64,000 nt of DNA from the NCBI RefSeq assembly GCF_004214935.1, contig NZ_SFCC01000002.1, forward strand, positions 124,001 to 188,000, in the 5' to 3' direction. This document shows positions 35,030 through 44,349 of this stretch, one piece after another. Both the position numbers and the translations under genes were made by a program. Origin of the DNA: Amycolatopsis suaedae (lineage in GTDB: Bacteria; Actinomycetota; Actinomycetes; Mycobacteriales; Pseudonocardiaceae). A model generated the notes under the pieces. It saw only the letters and a list, made by a program, of their open reading frames with translations. It had not been told where the DNA came from and made no database searches. Every line of letters starts with the position of its first letter. Position 1 is the stretch's first letter.

Positions 35030-35833
35030 TCAGGCGACCTTCTTGCGCCAGGCCCTCGCCAGCAGTGCCGCGACGATGGCCAGCGCGAGCACGGCCAGCA
35101 GCAGCGGCAGCCGTTCCGGCGGGCTGGACGCCGGCAGCGACTCGGCCGTGCCGGAGTTCTCCGCCAGCACCTGCGGCGGCGCGCCGCCCAGGTCGGGCGC
35201 CATCGGCGGAGCCGCGCCGGGCGGCAGCACCGGGCCGATCACGGCACCGAGCGGGCCGAGCGGCTGGAGGTTCGACTGGATCGGGCTGACCGCGCTGCCC
35301 CCACCGGAACCGCCGCCGGGGTTGATCCCACCCGGACCGTTGGACGGCGGGGTCGGCTGCGGCTTCGGGTCGTTCGGCTTGTTCGGCGGCTCGGGTCGCT
35401 CTTGCGCCGGGGGCTTCGTGTCGACGATGTCGTCGGTGGGCAGCACGCTCTGCGTGAGGCCGCTGACTTCGTTGCCTGCGGACTTGGTCGTGTCGCAGAG
35501 CCTGCCCGCCGTGTCGGCGACGAGCCGGTTCTTGCTGATCCCCAGGCCGTCCAGCGCTTCCTTGACGGGCAGCGACAGCAGCGGCTTGGAGTTGCCGTTG
35601 GTGCCCTTCGACTTGCTGCCGAGACCCACCGTGAGCAGCCCGGGCGCGTCCACCGGTGCGCCGAGATCGATGGTCAGCGGCTTGCCGTTCTTGCCTTTCA
35701 GCGTGGCGTCGCACGAGTCGACGATCATGGGATCCACGCCCACGTCCGCCGAAGCTGTGCCGGGCAGGGCCAGCGCCGCCGCGACCAGCGTGGCGATGGC
35801 GATCCCTCCGGCGCGTCCAATGGTTCTCCGCAT
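35030..35833 (-). CDS. Secreted protein with C-terminal membrane anchor (trio, copy 3)
   Basis: 267 residues from ATG 35833, preceded by GGGAGGGG. Signal peptide (IGRAGGIAIATLVAAALALP-GTASA). N-terminal domain with two Cys (VDSCDATLKGKNGKPLTIDL; AGRLCDTTKSAGNEV). A Pro/Asn-rich linker precedes VLAENSGTAESLP and a C-terminal helix LPLLLAVLALAIVAALLA ending RAWRKKVA. It has the same layout as the two neighbours but is more diverged and lacks their YSNIP and PEFGILGQ motifs. Function unknown. Confidence 0.78.
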   Translation of the reverse strand: MRRTIGRAGGIAIATLVAAALALPGTASADVGVDPMIVDSCDATLKGKNGKPLTIDLGAPVDAPGLLTVGLGSKSKGTNGNSKPLLSLPVKEALDGLGISKNRLVADTAGRLCDTTKSAGNEVSGLTQSVLPTDDIVDTKPPAQERPEPPNKPNDPKPQPTPPSNGPGGINPGGGSGGGSAVSPIQSNLQPLGPLGAVIGPVLPPGAAPPMAPDLGGAPPQVLAENSGTAESLPASSPPERLPLLLAVLALAIVAALLARAWRKKVA

Positions 35834-35927
35834 CGCACCCCTCCCATCACGGATCGCGCTCACGGTACTTCATGTGCGTGACCGACTGTGCGTCGAGTGC
35901 GGAAGTTTCCGCCTGTAGCGTGCCCTC

Positions 35928-36698
35928 ATGCAGATCGGCGCACATGTCCGCGACGAGGACCCGATTCCCGCAGCTCAGGAACGTGACGCGGAGGTCGTCC
36001 AGTTCTTCCTTTCCGACCCGCAGGGCTGGAAGGCGCCCAAACCGCACCCGAGTACCGAGCAGATCCTGGCGTCGGACATCGACGTTTTCATCCATTCGCC
36101 GTACCTCATCAACGTGGCGTCGCTGAACAACCGCATCCGCATCCCCTCCCGCAAGCAGGTGCAGCAGCAGGCGGCGGCCGCGGCGAAGGTCGGTGCGAAG
36201 GGCCTGGTGGTGCACGGCGGGCACGTCCGTAAGGACGAGGACCCGGCCGAGGGCCTGGCGAACTGGCGCAAGCTGTTCGAACGCCAGCAGGAGCAGGGCG
36301 GGTTCGAGGTGCCGATCCTCATCGAGAACACCGCGGGCGGCGACGGCGCGATGACCAAGGACCTGGACATGATCGCCCGGCTGTGGGACCAGGTCGGCGA
36401 GTTCGGCGCGGGGTTCTGCCTGGACACCTGCCACGCCTTCGCCGCGGGCTGGGAGCTGGACGGCGTCTGCGAACGGGTGCGGGCCATCACCGGCCGGATC
36501 GACCTGCTGCACCTCAACAACTCCCGCGACGAGTTCGGCTCCACCCGCGACCGGCACGCTCCGGTGGAGGGCGGCACCATCGCGCCGGACGTCCTGGTGG
36601 CCGTCGCCGCGACCGCGCAGGCACCGATCGTCGTCGAGACCCCGGCCGACTCGCAGGCCGCCGACGTCGCCTACCTGCGGGAACACCTTTCCGCTTGA
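35928..36698 (+). CDS. nfo: Endonuclease IV-like (AP endonuclease family 2)
   Basis: 256 residues. N-terminal MQIGAHVRDEDPIPAAQERD and IHSPYLINVAS match the TIM-barrel endonuclease IV family; metal ligands appear in VVHGGHVRK, IENTAGG, LDTCHAFAAGW and DEFGSTRDRHAP. The enzyme cleaves DNA 5' to abasic sites in base-excision repair. ATG 35928 is chosen as the start of the conserved barrel strand. It is divergent from the secreted-protein gene at 35833; the 94 bases between hold both promoters. Confidence 0.92.
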   Translation: MQIGAHVRDEDPIPAAQERDAEVVQFFLSDPQGWKAPKPHPSTEQILASDIDVFIHSPYLINVASLNNRIRIPSRKQVQQQAAAAAKVGAKGLVVHGGHVRKDEDPAEGLANWRKLFERQQEQGGFEVPILIENTAGGDGAMTKDLDMIARLWDQVGEFGAGFCLDTCHAFAAGWELDGVCERVRAITGRIDLLHLNNSRDEFGSTRDRHAPVEGGTIAPDVLVAVAATAQAPIVVETPADSQAADVAYLREHLSA

Positions 36699-36732
36699 CC
36701 CTCACGTGACGTGAGGCCGCAGCCTGGGGCCC

Positions 36733-37074
36733 ATGATCACGATGCACCCTGTCCACCGGGAGGACGACGGCGAGCTGGTCGGCTACCTGAAGCCGGTCGG
36801 CGACCACTGGCAGCCGCTGACCGTGTTCGGCTACCCGCTGGCCGAGCCCGCGGACCACGGCGACTCCACCGCGGTGCTGGAGCGCGCCGGGCTGAGCTAC
36901 CTGGCCGAGCGCTGGTCGGTGTACTGGCCGTCCGACGACGCCTGGTACGCCTGCCAGCTCGTCGAGGTGGCGCCGGGCCGGGTCACCGTGTCCAACGCCG
37001 ACTTCGGCTCGCCGGAGTTCGGCACCAGGGTGACCCTCCACGACCCCGGCCCCGACCGCCTGCGGCTGGGCTGA
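36733..37074 (+). CDS. Small acidic protein of unknown function
   Basis: 113 residues, Trp/Tyr-rich and acidic: VGYLKPVGDHWQPLTVFGYP, then ERWSVYWPSDDAWYACQLVE, and TVSNADFGSPEFGTRVTLHD. No signal peptide or TM helix. It is not recognised. An in-frame ATG at 36742 is possible. It lies 34 bases after the endonuclease gene and is probably on the same transcript. Confidence 0.65.
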   Translation: MITMHPVHREDDGELVGYLKPVGDHWQPLTVFGYPLAEPADHGDSTAVLERAGLSYLAERWSVYWPSDDAWYACQLVEVAPGRVTVSNADFGSPEFGTRVTLHDPGPDRLRLG

Positions 37075-37170
37075 CCACGCCGCGGAGGGAATGGGGTCCC
37101 TCCGCGGCGGGAGGAGACCGCCGCGCCGCCCGGCCAGAGTGAGTGCATCACCGACCGGGAGGACGACGAG

Positions 37171-37707
37171 ATGCGCAGGGGAACGAGGATCTGGGTGGCG
37201 GCGCTGGCCGGGATCGCGGCCGTGGTCGCGGGGGCACCCACGGCGGCTGCCGGTGACCCGCGGGGGGTGCGGGTCACCGGCAGCGCGAGCGGACGGCTCG
37301 ATGCGCTCGGCGAGTACTGGAAAGGCCACCAGGTGCGGTTCACGGTCGACGGCCGGTTCTCCGGTGAGGGGCAGCCGAGCGGGCGGTTCCACGTCGACCA
37401 CCGCACTCCCGGCGGCGGCCCGTTCGCCGAGTTCGAGGGCCGGGTGGACTGCGTGCTGGCGTCCGACGGCCAGGGTGTCGTCACCGGCGTCATCGAGCGT
37501 GCCGAGACCCCGGGCCTGCCGCCGGAGGCGAACCTCGTCGGCCGGCGCGTCGGCATCAGCGTCGCCGACCGGCCGGGCAGGGACAAGCTCGGGTGGAGCT
37601 GGATCGCCGGCGGGTTCGACAAGGACACCCTGCCGTGCACCAGCGCGCCGCCGTTCCTGAACGTCGACAGCGGCGGTTACCGGGTCACCGGCTCGTCGAT
37701 CGGCTGA
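37171..37707 (+). CDS. Small secreted protein of unknown function
   Basis: 178 residues from ATG 37171, preceded by GGGAGGACGACGAG. Signal peptide [20 protein letters not shown], cleavage near PTAAA-GDP. The mature part is likely beta-rich ([40 protein letters not shown]) with two Cys that could form a disulfide. No enzyme motif. The last 23 bases overlap the convergent glycosyltransferase gene. Confidence 0.75.
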   Translation: MRRGTRIWVAALAGIAAVVAGAPTAAAGDPRGVRVTGSASGRLDALGEYWKGHQVRFTVDGRFSGEGQPSGRFHVDHRTPGGGPFAEFEGRVDCVLASDGQGVVTGVIERAETPGLPPEANLVGRRVGISVADRPGRDKLGWSWIAGGFDKDTLPCTSAPPFLNVDSGGYRVTGSSIG

Positions 37708-39217
37708 GCACCCGCACGTCGGCGGCCCGGTCGAGCACTCCGCCGATCGGGTCGTCGACGCCGGCCTGGCGCACGACGTCGCGGGCCGGGCGGTAGATCT
37801 CCCGCAGGATCAGCACACACAGGCAGACGACCGCGACGTCCCGCACGACGACGGTGCCGAGGAACCAGCCCTCGGGCAGGCCGCGGTTGTTGACGCCGAG
37901 GTAGAAGAACATCCGCGGCGCCCACACCAGCGCGTCGATCACCATCCAGGCCAGCAGCGGCCGCCAGCGTGGGATCGCCAGCACGGCCAGCGGCACCAGC
38001 CACAGCGAGTACTGCGGGCTCCACACCTTGTTGGTCAGCAGGAACGCCGCCACCACGAGGAAACCGAGCTGCGCCACCCTGGGCCGGGTCGGCGCGGACA
38101 GGCCGACGTAGGCGATGCCCAGACAGCACAGGACGAACAACACGCCGCTGACCGCGTTGAGCACGACCGGGACCTCACCGTGCTCCAGCGGTCCGTCGAA
38201 GCCGGCCCAGCCGGTGAAGTAGGACACGACGTTGTACAGCGAGTCCGGGTCCATCCCGCGCTCGTTGTTCAGCCGGAAGAACTCCTGCCAGCCCTGCGGG
38301 TACAGCAACGCGATCGGCAGGTTCACCGCCAGCCAGGTGCCCAGCGTGGCCGCGGCCGTCCGCAGCCAGGCAGGCATCCGGCCCGCCCTGACGCACAGCA
38401 CCAGCAGTGGCCCGAGCAGGAACAGCGGGTACAGCTTCACCGCGGCGCCCAGCCCGAGCAGTACGCCGGCCAGTACCGGTCTGCGCCGTGCCCAGGCCAG
38501 CAGGCCGCCCGCGGCACACGCGACGGCGAGCGTGTCGAAGTTGGTGAACGCGTGCACCAGCACCAGCGGGGACAGCGCGACCATCGCCGCGTCCCACGGA
38601 CGTCTGCCTGCGGACTTCGTCACGGCCCAGACGACCAGCAACCAGGCCAGCCCCAGCCACAGCGCGCTCAGGTTGAAGTAGATGGCCACCGAGAGCCCGC
38701 CGGGCAGCAACCCGCCATCGGACAGGTTCTTCCAGCCCTCGGTGAGCTTCGCGTTGACCCACTGGAACAACCCGGCCAGCACCGGGTACTCCATGTACCT
38801 TTCCTGCTCCTGCGGCGTCCCCTCGTTCTCGACCCACTTCGTCTTGTACGGGAAGGTGCCCGGCTCGTTCAGCTTCTCCGCACCGTAGAGCGGGACGACG
38901 TCGGAATAACACATGGCGACGTACGGGCGCCCCGACCGCCAGTCCAGCTCGGCCTGGCCCTGGTCGTTGGTGTACTGCTGAATGCAGCCCGCCTTGCCGA
39001 ACCAGGCGAGGGTGAGTGCGAGCACACCGAGTAGCAGGCACACCCGCAGCGGCGACCAGAACCAGTGCCTGCCGACGGCCGCGTGCTCCCCCACCGGGCC
39101 GCCCAGCGGCGCGGTCGCGGCTCTGACCAGCGGATCCGTCCGGCTCGGCAGCTCACGCTGCCGCTCGTCCAGCGACGTGACGTCGCCGGCGGTCCGCGGC
39201 TCGGAGTCGGTCGGCAC
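37685..39217 (-). CDS. GT87-type glycosyltransferase (DUF2029)
   Basis: 510 residues from GTG 39217. About ten or more TM helices; a short cytoplasmic N-terminus and an extracytoplasmic region after helix 1 ([20 protein letters not shown]). The DUF2029/GT-C features include [32 protein letters not shown] and [19 protein letters not shown]87 enzymes are polyprenyl-phosphate-mannose-dependent mannosyltransferases of lipoglycan and arabinan synthesis. Rv0051 next to ponA1 is the likely M. tuberculosis counterpart. Confidence 0.9.
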   Translation of the reverse strand: MPTDSEPRTAGDVTSLDERQRELPSRTDPLVRAATAPLGGPVGEHAAVGRHWFWSPLRVCLLLGVLALTLAWFGKAGCIQQYTNDQGQAELDWRSGRPYVAMCYSDVVPLYGAEKLNEPGTFPYKTKWVENEGTPQEQERYMEYPVLAGLFQWVNAKLTEGWKNLSDGGLLPGGLSVAIYFNLSALWLGLAWLLVVWAVTKSAGRRPWDAAMVALSPLVLVHAFTNFDTLAVACAAGGLLAWARRRPVLAGVLLGLGAAVKLYPLFLLGPLLVLCVRAGRMPAWLRTAAATLGTWLAVNLPIALLYPQGWQEFFRLNNERGMDPDSLYNVVSYFTGWAGFDGPLEHGEVPVVLNAVSGVLFVLCCLGIAYVGLSAPTRPRVAQLGFLVVAAFLLTNKVWSPQYSLWLVPLAVLAIPRWRPLLAWMVIDALVWAPRMFFYLGVNNRGLPEGWFLGTVVVRDVAVVCLCVLILREIYRPARDVVRQAGVDDPIGGVLDRAADVRVLSRSTSR

Positions 39218-39283
39218 GCGCCGGATCGTAACCAGCGTGGAGTGGGGTCCGGGTAGAAACCCACACTTGGCCACAATGGACGC

Positions 39284-40330
39284 ATGGCGAATCTGCGAGT
39301 CGGCGTTCTCGGTTACGGCACCGGCGGCAGGGTGTTCCACGCCCCGCTGGTGGCCGCGACACCGGGCCTGGAGGTGGCCGTCGTCGTCACCGGCAACCCG
39401 GAACGGGCAGAGCGGGCACGTGCCGATCACCCCGGTGCCGAGGTCGTCGCCGACGCGGAGGCGATGTTCGCGGCGGGCGTCGACCTGGCCGTGGTGAGCA
39501 CCCCCAACCGCACCCACGTGCCGCTGGCGCTACGGGCCGTCGAGGCCGGCGTCCCGGTCGTGGTGGACAAGCCGTTCGCGCCGACCGCGGAGCAGGCCCA
39601 GCGGGTGATCGACGCCGCCGCGGCGGCGGGTGTCGGGCTCACCGTGTTCCAGAACCGCCGCTGGGACTCCGACTTCCTGACCGTGCGCAAGGTGCTCGAC
39701 TCCGGCGAGCTGGGCTCGGTGTTCCGCTTCGAGTCCCGCTACGACCGGTGGGTGCCCGCGCTGCGGGACAGCTGGCGGGAACTGGCCGACCCGGCCGACG
39801 CCGGTGGACTGCTGTACGACCTGGGCGCCCACATCGTCGACCAGGCGCTGCAGCTGTTCGGTCCGGTCACCGAGGTGTACGCCGAGCTGGACTCCCGCAG
39901 GCCGGGCAGCGTCGTGCACGACGACGTGTTCGTCGCGCTGCGGCACGCGAACGGCGTACGCAGCCAGCTGTGGACGACCGCGCTGGCCGGCACGCTCAAC
40001 CCGCGGTTCCGGTTGCTCGGCGACGCGGGCACGTTCACCAAGTACGGCCTGGACGTCCAGGAACCCCAGATCAAGGCCGGGATGAAGCCGGGTGAACCGG
40101 GCTGGGGCGTCGAGCCGGAGTCCGACCACGGCACGCTCGGCGTCGGCGCCGACACCCGCCGGGTGCCCACCGAGACCGGCCGGTACGAGCGGTTCTACGC
40201 CGAGGTCGCCGCCGCCCTGCGGGGCGAGGGCCCGTGGCCGGTGGACCCGGCGTCGGCCGTCGACGCGCTGCGGGTCATCGAGGCGGCCGTCACCGCGGGC
40301 ACCGAGCGCAGGGTCGTGACACTGTCCTGA
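39284..40330 (+). CDS. Gfo/Idh/MocA family oxidoreductase
   Basis: 348 residues. N-terminal Rossmann fold [40 protein letters not shown] and VVDKPFAPT carries the conserved Lys of the EKP-type motif. C-terminal domain contains [18 protein letters not shown] with the catalytic His region. NAD(P)-dependent dehydrogenases of sugars, inositols or related compounds; the substrate is not clear. The divergent glycosyltransferase starts 66 bases away. Confidence 0.92.
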   Translation: MANLRVGVLGYGTGGRVFHAPLVAATPGLEVAVVVTGNPERAERARADHPGAEVVADAEAMFAAGVDLAVVSTPNRTHVPLALRAVEAGVPVVVDKPFAPTAEQAQRVIDAAAAAGVGLTVFQNRRWDSDFLTVRKVLDSGELGSVFRFESRYDRWVPALRDSWRELADPADAGGLLYDLGAHIVDQALQLFGPVTEVYAELDSRRPGSVVHDDVFVALRHANGVRSQLWTTALAGTLNPRFRLLGDAGTFTKYGLDVQEPQIKAGMKPGEPGWGVEPESDHGTLGVGADTRRVPTETGRYERFYAEVAAALRGEGPWPVDPASAVDALRVIEAAVTAGTERRVVTLS

Positions 40331-40336
40331 ACGGAC

Positions 40337-40370
40337 GAAACCCCCGCCGGGCGGGCCCGGCGGGGGTTTC
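40337..40370. terminator. Bidirectional terminator between oxidoreductase and PBP genes
   Basis: 40337-40352 (GAAACCCCCGCCGGGC) pairs with 40355-40370. The stem gives a U-rich 3' end in both directions (GTTTC / GAAAC). It lies 7 bases after the oxidoreductase stop and 9 bases before the end of the convergent PBP gene. Confidence 0.8.
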
Positions 40371-40379
40371 TGTCGCAGG

Positions 40380-43019
40380 TTACGGATCTTCGCCTCTGCC
40401 GTTCTGGTTTCCGGCTCCCGGCCACGGGATGTCGGGCGTCCTCGTGTTCGTCTTCGTGTTCGTCTTGGACGAGCTGGTCGGACTCTCCGTCGACGACGGG
40501 TTCTCGCTGGACGACGTCGACGAGGTCGGGCTCTCCGCGGAGGACTCCGTCTCCTTCTTGGACGACGACGGCGGCGCCTCGACCCGGCCGATCGGCTTGA
40601 CGTCCTCGAACTTGTCCTTGGGCTTGCCCTTCAGGTACTCGTTCATGAACTTCTGCCACATCTCGCCGGGCAGGTCCTTGCCGTAGATCGGCCGGTTCCT
40701 GGCGTCCCGGATGATCTCCGACGGCCCCTCACCGGTACCGACCCACGCGGCGGCCGAGACCTGCGGCGAGTACCCCACCATCCACGCCTGCGCGTTGTCG
40801 TTGGTGTGGTCGACGGCCTGGTGCGTGCCGGTCTTGCCCGCGCAGTCGCGGCCCTCGGCGCAGGTGAGCTTCGAGTACGGCAGCACCGGGGTCAGCGACT
40901 TGGTGACGTTGCCCGCGATCTGCTTGCTCTTGTCCGCGTCACCGTTGGCGAAGGCGATCTTCTCCTTGGGCTTGGAGAAGTCCTCGACGATGTTGCCGTC
41001 GGCATCGGTGATCTTGGAGACGAAGTGCTGATCGCGGTGGACGCCGTTGGCGGCGAACGTCGCGTAGGCGGTCGCCATGTCGGCGGTGGTCACCTGGGTG
41101 TTACCACCACCGATGGCGATGTTGCTGTCGCCCTTCTGCATGGTGTCGACGTTGCCGACCTTGGCGGGGATGCCCGCCGCCCGCGCGGCCTCGATCACCG
41201 CGTCCACGCCGGTGTCGTTGACGACCATGTCGACGAACACGGTGTTCACCGACTTCTCCATGGCCTCGGCGACCGTGCACTGGTCACTGCTGCAGTTGGT
41301 GGAGTTGCGGATCGGTTTGGAGCCACCGAACGTCGAGCCGGACCGCCCGTTGTAGATCTCGCCGAGGCCCTTGTCCTTCTCCAGCAGCGCCACCAGGTCG
41401 AACGGCTTGTACGACGAGCCCGGGTTACGCGGCACGTTGGCCCAGTCGGTCATGTCGACGTTCGGGATGCGCGGGCCGCCGTAGTAGGCCAGGACGCCGC
41501 CGGTCTTCGGGTCGACCGCGACCAGTGCCTCCTTCAGCTTCTCCGGCTGCCCCTTCATCACCTCGGTGACCGTCTTCTTGGCGATCGCCTGGGCGTTCTG
41601 GTCGATCGTCGTGTAGATCTTGTAGCCGCCGGCCTTGACCTTGGACTCGGGATAGCCCTTGGCTTCCAGTTCCTCCTTGATCCGGGCCTTCACGAACTGG
41701 TCCGGGCCGTCCATCGGCTCCGGCCGCGCTTCCTCCAGCGGACGGATCGTGGGGAACTTCGCCTCGGCCCGCTGCTGCGGCGTGATCCAGCCGTTCTGCA
41801 GCATGCGGTCCAGTGCCGTGCGCCAGCGTTCCTCGGCCACCGCGCGGTTCTCCGAACGGCCCGGCTGCTGGATCAGGCCGGCCAGCAGCGCGGACTCGGA
41901 GTAGTCGAGCTGATCGGCCTTCTTGCCGAAGTACGCCTCGGCGGCCGTGGCCACGCCGTACGCGCCGCGCCCGAAGTAGATGGTGTTCAGGTAGGCCGTG
42001 ATGATGTCCGGCTTTTCCTGCTCGTTGTTCATCTTGAACGACTGGACCAGCTCGACGGCCTTACGGGTGAGGGTGTACTCCTCGTTCTCCGTCGCCTTCT
42101 TGATGTACTGCTGGCTGATCGTCGAACCACCACCGACACCGGCGGTGACCTGGTTGTACACCGCACGCAGGATGGCCGTCAGGTCGAAGCCGGCGTTCGT
42201 CTCGAACGTCGAGTCCTCGGTCGCGTAGACGGCCTTGCGGGTGATCTCGGCCATCTGCTCGTACTTGAGGATCTGCCGGTTACCGCCCGGCGGGATGTCC
42301 CGGCCCAGCTCGGTCTGGCCGTCGCCGTAGTAGTAGGTGACGACCTTGTTCTGCTTCGCAGCCACCTCCTCCGGCGTCGGCACGTCGACCACGAAGTAGG
42401 CGACGGCGAACGCGACGGCCGGGATGACCACGAACAGGCCGACCATGACGTAGGCGACGCGCCGGACCCGGCGCCAGCGGCGCTTCTTCCGCTCGGCGAC
42501 GGTCAGCCCGCCCTTGCCCCTTGCGGGTGGCTCGTCGTCGTAGCCCTCGGCGCCGGACGCGGTGTAGACGTCGTCACGGTCGTCGTAGTCGTAGTCGTCG
42601 TAGTCGTCCCGGTGGCCACGCGGGTCGGTCGTGCCGTTGTGCTCGTGGTGCGTGATGAGCTCCGGCTCCCGCTCGGGGAAGCCGGCGGCACCGGCGGCCG
42701 GGGCGGCACCGCGACGCGGGGGCAGCGGCGGCTGGTCCGGTGGGGGCGGCCGGTAGCCGCCACCGTGCTGAGGCGGCGGTGGTGGTGGCGCGCCACGGTG
42801 GTCCCTCGGTGGAGGGCCACCCTGCGGCCTGCCCTGCGGGCGGCGCGGTGGCTGCCGGGGTCGCTCGGGCTCCTGGCCCGGCCACTGGTGACCCGCCTCG
42901 TCGCCGGAGGGCCAGCCTCCGCGACCCTGCGGTTCACCGGGCCACTGCGGCTCCTCCGCGGGCCAGCCGTCGTCGCCGCGCCCGTCACCGGGCCACGAAT
43001 TACCGTATCTGTCGTTCAC
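40380..43019 (-). CDS. ponA: Class A penicillin-binding protein (transglycosylase/transpeptidase)
   Basis: 879 residues from GTG 43019, 8 bases after GGAGG. A disordered cytoplasmic N-terminus (about 200 residues, Pro/Gly/Arg-rich with an Asp/Tyr run) is followed by one TM helix (VAYVMVGLFVVIPAVAFAVA). The GT51 domain has ATEDSTFETNAGFD (catalytic Glu) and GGSTISQQYIKK. The transpeptidase has GSSYKPF (SxxK), KSVNTVF (SxN) and GKTGTHQA (KTG). The tail is Ser/Thr/Pro-rich and faces outward. It polymerises and cross-links peptidoglycan; the counterpart of ponA1 (Rv0050) by synteny. Confidence 0.96.
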   Translation of the reverse strand: MNDRYGNSWPGDGRGDDGWPAEEPQWPGEPQGRGGWPSGDEAGHQWPGQEPERPRQPPRRPQGRPQGGPPPRDHRGAPPPPPPQHGGGYRPPPPDQPPLPPRRGAAPAAGAAGFPEREPELITHHEHNGTTDPRGHRDDYDDYDYDDRDDVYTASGAEGYDDEPPARGKGGLTVAERKKRRWRRVRRVAYVMVGLFVVIPAVAFAVAYFVVDVPTPEEVAAKQNKVVTYYYGDGQTELGRDIPPGGNRQILKYEQMAEITRKAVYATEDSTFETNAGFDLTAILRAVYNQVTAGVGGGSTISQQYIKKATENEEYTLTRKAVELVQSFKMNNEQEKPDIITAYLNTIYFGRGAYGVATAAEAYFGKKADQLDYSESALLAGLIQQPGRSENRAVAEERWRTALDRMLQNGWITPQQRAEAKFPTIRPLEEARPEPMDGPDQFVKARIKEELEAKGYPESKVKAGGYKIYTTIDQNAQAIAKKTVTEVMKGQPEKLKEALVAVDPKTGGVLAYYGGPRIPNVDMTDWANVPRNPGSSYKPFDLVALLEKDKGLGEIYNGRSGSTFGGSKPIRNSTNCSSDQCTVAEAMEKSVNTVFVDMVVNDTGVDAVIEAARAAGIPAKVGNVDTMQKGDSNIAIGGGNTQVTTADMATAYATFAANGVHRDQHFVSKITDADGNIVEDFSKPKEKIAFANGDADKSKQIAGNVTKSLTPVLPYSKLTCAEGRDCAGKTGTHQAVDHTNDNAQAWMVGYSPQVSAAAWVGTGEGPSEIIRDARNRPIYGKDLPGEMWQKFMNEYLKGKPKDKFEDVKPIGRVEAPPSSSKKETESSAESPTSSTSSSENPSSTESPTSSSKTNTKTNTRTPDIPWPGAGNQNGRGEDP

Positions 43020-43089
43020 CTGAGAGCCTCCCAGACCAGCGTGTCGGGGTACGCCGTTCTGTGGTCCAACAGCGTGTCCACCTGCCTCG

Positions 43090-43494
43090 TCACTGTCCCG
43101 CGGTTCTCCGCGGGGTCGTGCGCGGTTGTGGGGTGTCCGTGCCAAGGACGTATGACTGCACCAGGTGGTTCCAGGCACACGACCGGCACACTTCCACCAC
43201 GTACACGGTGAACTCGCTGAAGAGGTTCGCCATCCGGGCGAGTTCCTCCGGTGTGCGAGCCGAACCGGCGGCGTGCTTGAGCTCGTCGCCGTAGACCCAG
43301 CAGACCTGCGTCAGCGGCTCCTTGCGGCACACCGGGCAGGTCGTGCTGGTCGGCTGACCATGGAACTTCGCAGCTCGCAGCAGGTACGGGCTGGCGTCGC
43401 AGACCTCCATGGTGCCGACGCGACCGGAGTAGACCTCGGCCAGCAGCGCACGGCGCTGCAGGGCGTAGTCCACGATCTGTCGCTGGGTTCGCAC
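43090..43494 (-). CDS. DUF5318 family protein with CxxC motifs
   Basis: 134 residues from GTG 43494. MRTQRQIVDYALQRRALLAE, then CPVCRKEPLTQVCWVYGDEL and VEVCRSCAWNHLVQSYVLG, give two CxxC pairs that likely bind zinc. DUF5318 (M. tuberculosis Rv0049 type) is always near ponA1; function unknown. It is transcribed in the same direction as the PBP gene 70 bases downstream, so they may form an operon. Confidence 0.9.
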   Translation of the reverse strand: MRTQRQIVDYALQRRALLAEVYSGRVGTMEVCDASPYLLRAAKFHGQPTSTTCPVCRKEPLTQVCWVYGDELKHAAGSARTPEELARMANLFSEFTVYVVEVCRSCAWNHLVQSYVLGTDTPQPRTTPRRTAGQ

Positions 43495-43643
43495 GATGAC
43501 AGCGTACGTGCCCGTGGCCGGTTGGCGATGAGCCGTTCTGCCTAGCGACCGTCACGCTGCGCACGACACGCCGAAGTTTCGATAACTCTCTGGTGAATTT
43601 CCGCAGCGTACGGCGCCGTCCGAAAGGTTAGGTGCACCACTTC

Positions 43644-43700
43644 GATGTATCGGCGCGATATACTCGACCGGTAGGTTCACAGCGCAGTGGGCGATACATC
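43644..43700 (+). promoter_or_regulatory. Promoter and paired inverted repeats upstream of padR-ino1
   Basis: TATACT (43659-43664) is a good -10 for the + strand. GATGTATCG (43644-43652) and CGATACATC (43692-43700) are perfect inverted repeats 39 bases apart, bracketing the -10, and TATCG-GCG-CGATA (43648-43660) is a local palindrome. PadR proteins often bind ATGTAT/ATACAT-type sites, so autoregulation is likely. Confidence 0.55.
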
Positions 43701-43743
43701 TCAACGCCCTGACCGATCCGGTGTTCCGGGAAGGGGGTGCCAC

Positions 43744-44298
43744 GTGTTGGAGCTCGCAGTTCTCGGGCTGCTGCACGAGGCACCCATGCACGGCTACGTG
43801 CTGCGCAAGCGGCTGCACGACACGCTCGGCATGTTCCGCACCTTCTCGTACGGCTCGCTCTACCCCACCCTGCGGCGGTTGCAGCGAGCCGGCTTCATCG
43901 TCGAAGAGCTGGACGAGGGCGAGGCGGCCGGCCGTGGCTGGTCCGGGCGCCGGGCGAAGCGGGTTTACAAGCTCACCGCGGAGGGCAAGGAACGGTTCGG
44001 CGAACTGCTCGGCGACGCCGGTCCGCAGACCTGGGACGACGAGGGTTTCGGTGTGCACCTGGCGTTTTTCTCCAGGACACCGGCCGACGTCAGGATGCGG
44101 ATATTGGAAGGCCGGCGACGCAGGGTCGAGGAGCGGCGCGAAGGGCTTCGCGCCGCGATGGCGCGTGCCGAGGAGAGGATCGACCGCTACACCCGCGAGC
44201 TGCACAGGCTGGGCCTGGAGAGCAGTGAACGAGAGGTGCGCTGGCTCAACGAGCTGATCGCGCACGAGCAGGCCGAACAGCGCCGGCAGCAGGACTGA
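43744..44298 (+). CDS. PadR family transcriptional regulator
   Basis: 184 residues from GTG 43744, preceded by GGGAAGGGGG. PadR winged helix: LELAVLGLLHEAPMHGYVLR, then FSYGSLYPTLRRLQRAGFIV and RRAKRVYKLTAEGKERFGEL. The C-terminal half is a long helix (RMRILEGRRRRVEERREGLR; ERIDRYTRELHRLGLESSER) typical of the Vir_act_alpha_C dimerisation domain. It precedes ino1 by 51 bases on the same strand, the same pairing as Rv0047c/Rv0046c, so it probably controls inositol synthesis. Confidence 0.93.
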   Translation: MLELAVLGLLHEAPMHGYVLRKRLHDTLGMFRTFSYGSLYPTLRRLQRAGFIVEELDEGEAAGRGWSGRRAKRVYKLTAEGKERFGELLGDAGPQTWDDEGFGVHLAFFSRTPADVRMRILEGRRRRVEERREGLRAAMARAEERIDRYTRELHRLGLESSEREVRWLNELIAHEQAEQRRQQD

Positions 44299-44349
44299 CC
44301 GGGCTCGGCCACACCTACAACACGAGTGACTAGCTAAGGAGAAACCGGC

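Noticed and set aside
40806-43211. 801-codon + strand frame antisense to the PBP gene
   Set aside because: No recognisable motifs and typical shadow composition; the minus-strand PBP has all catalytic motifs.
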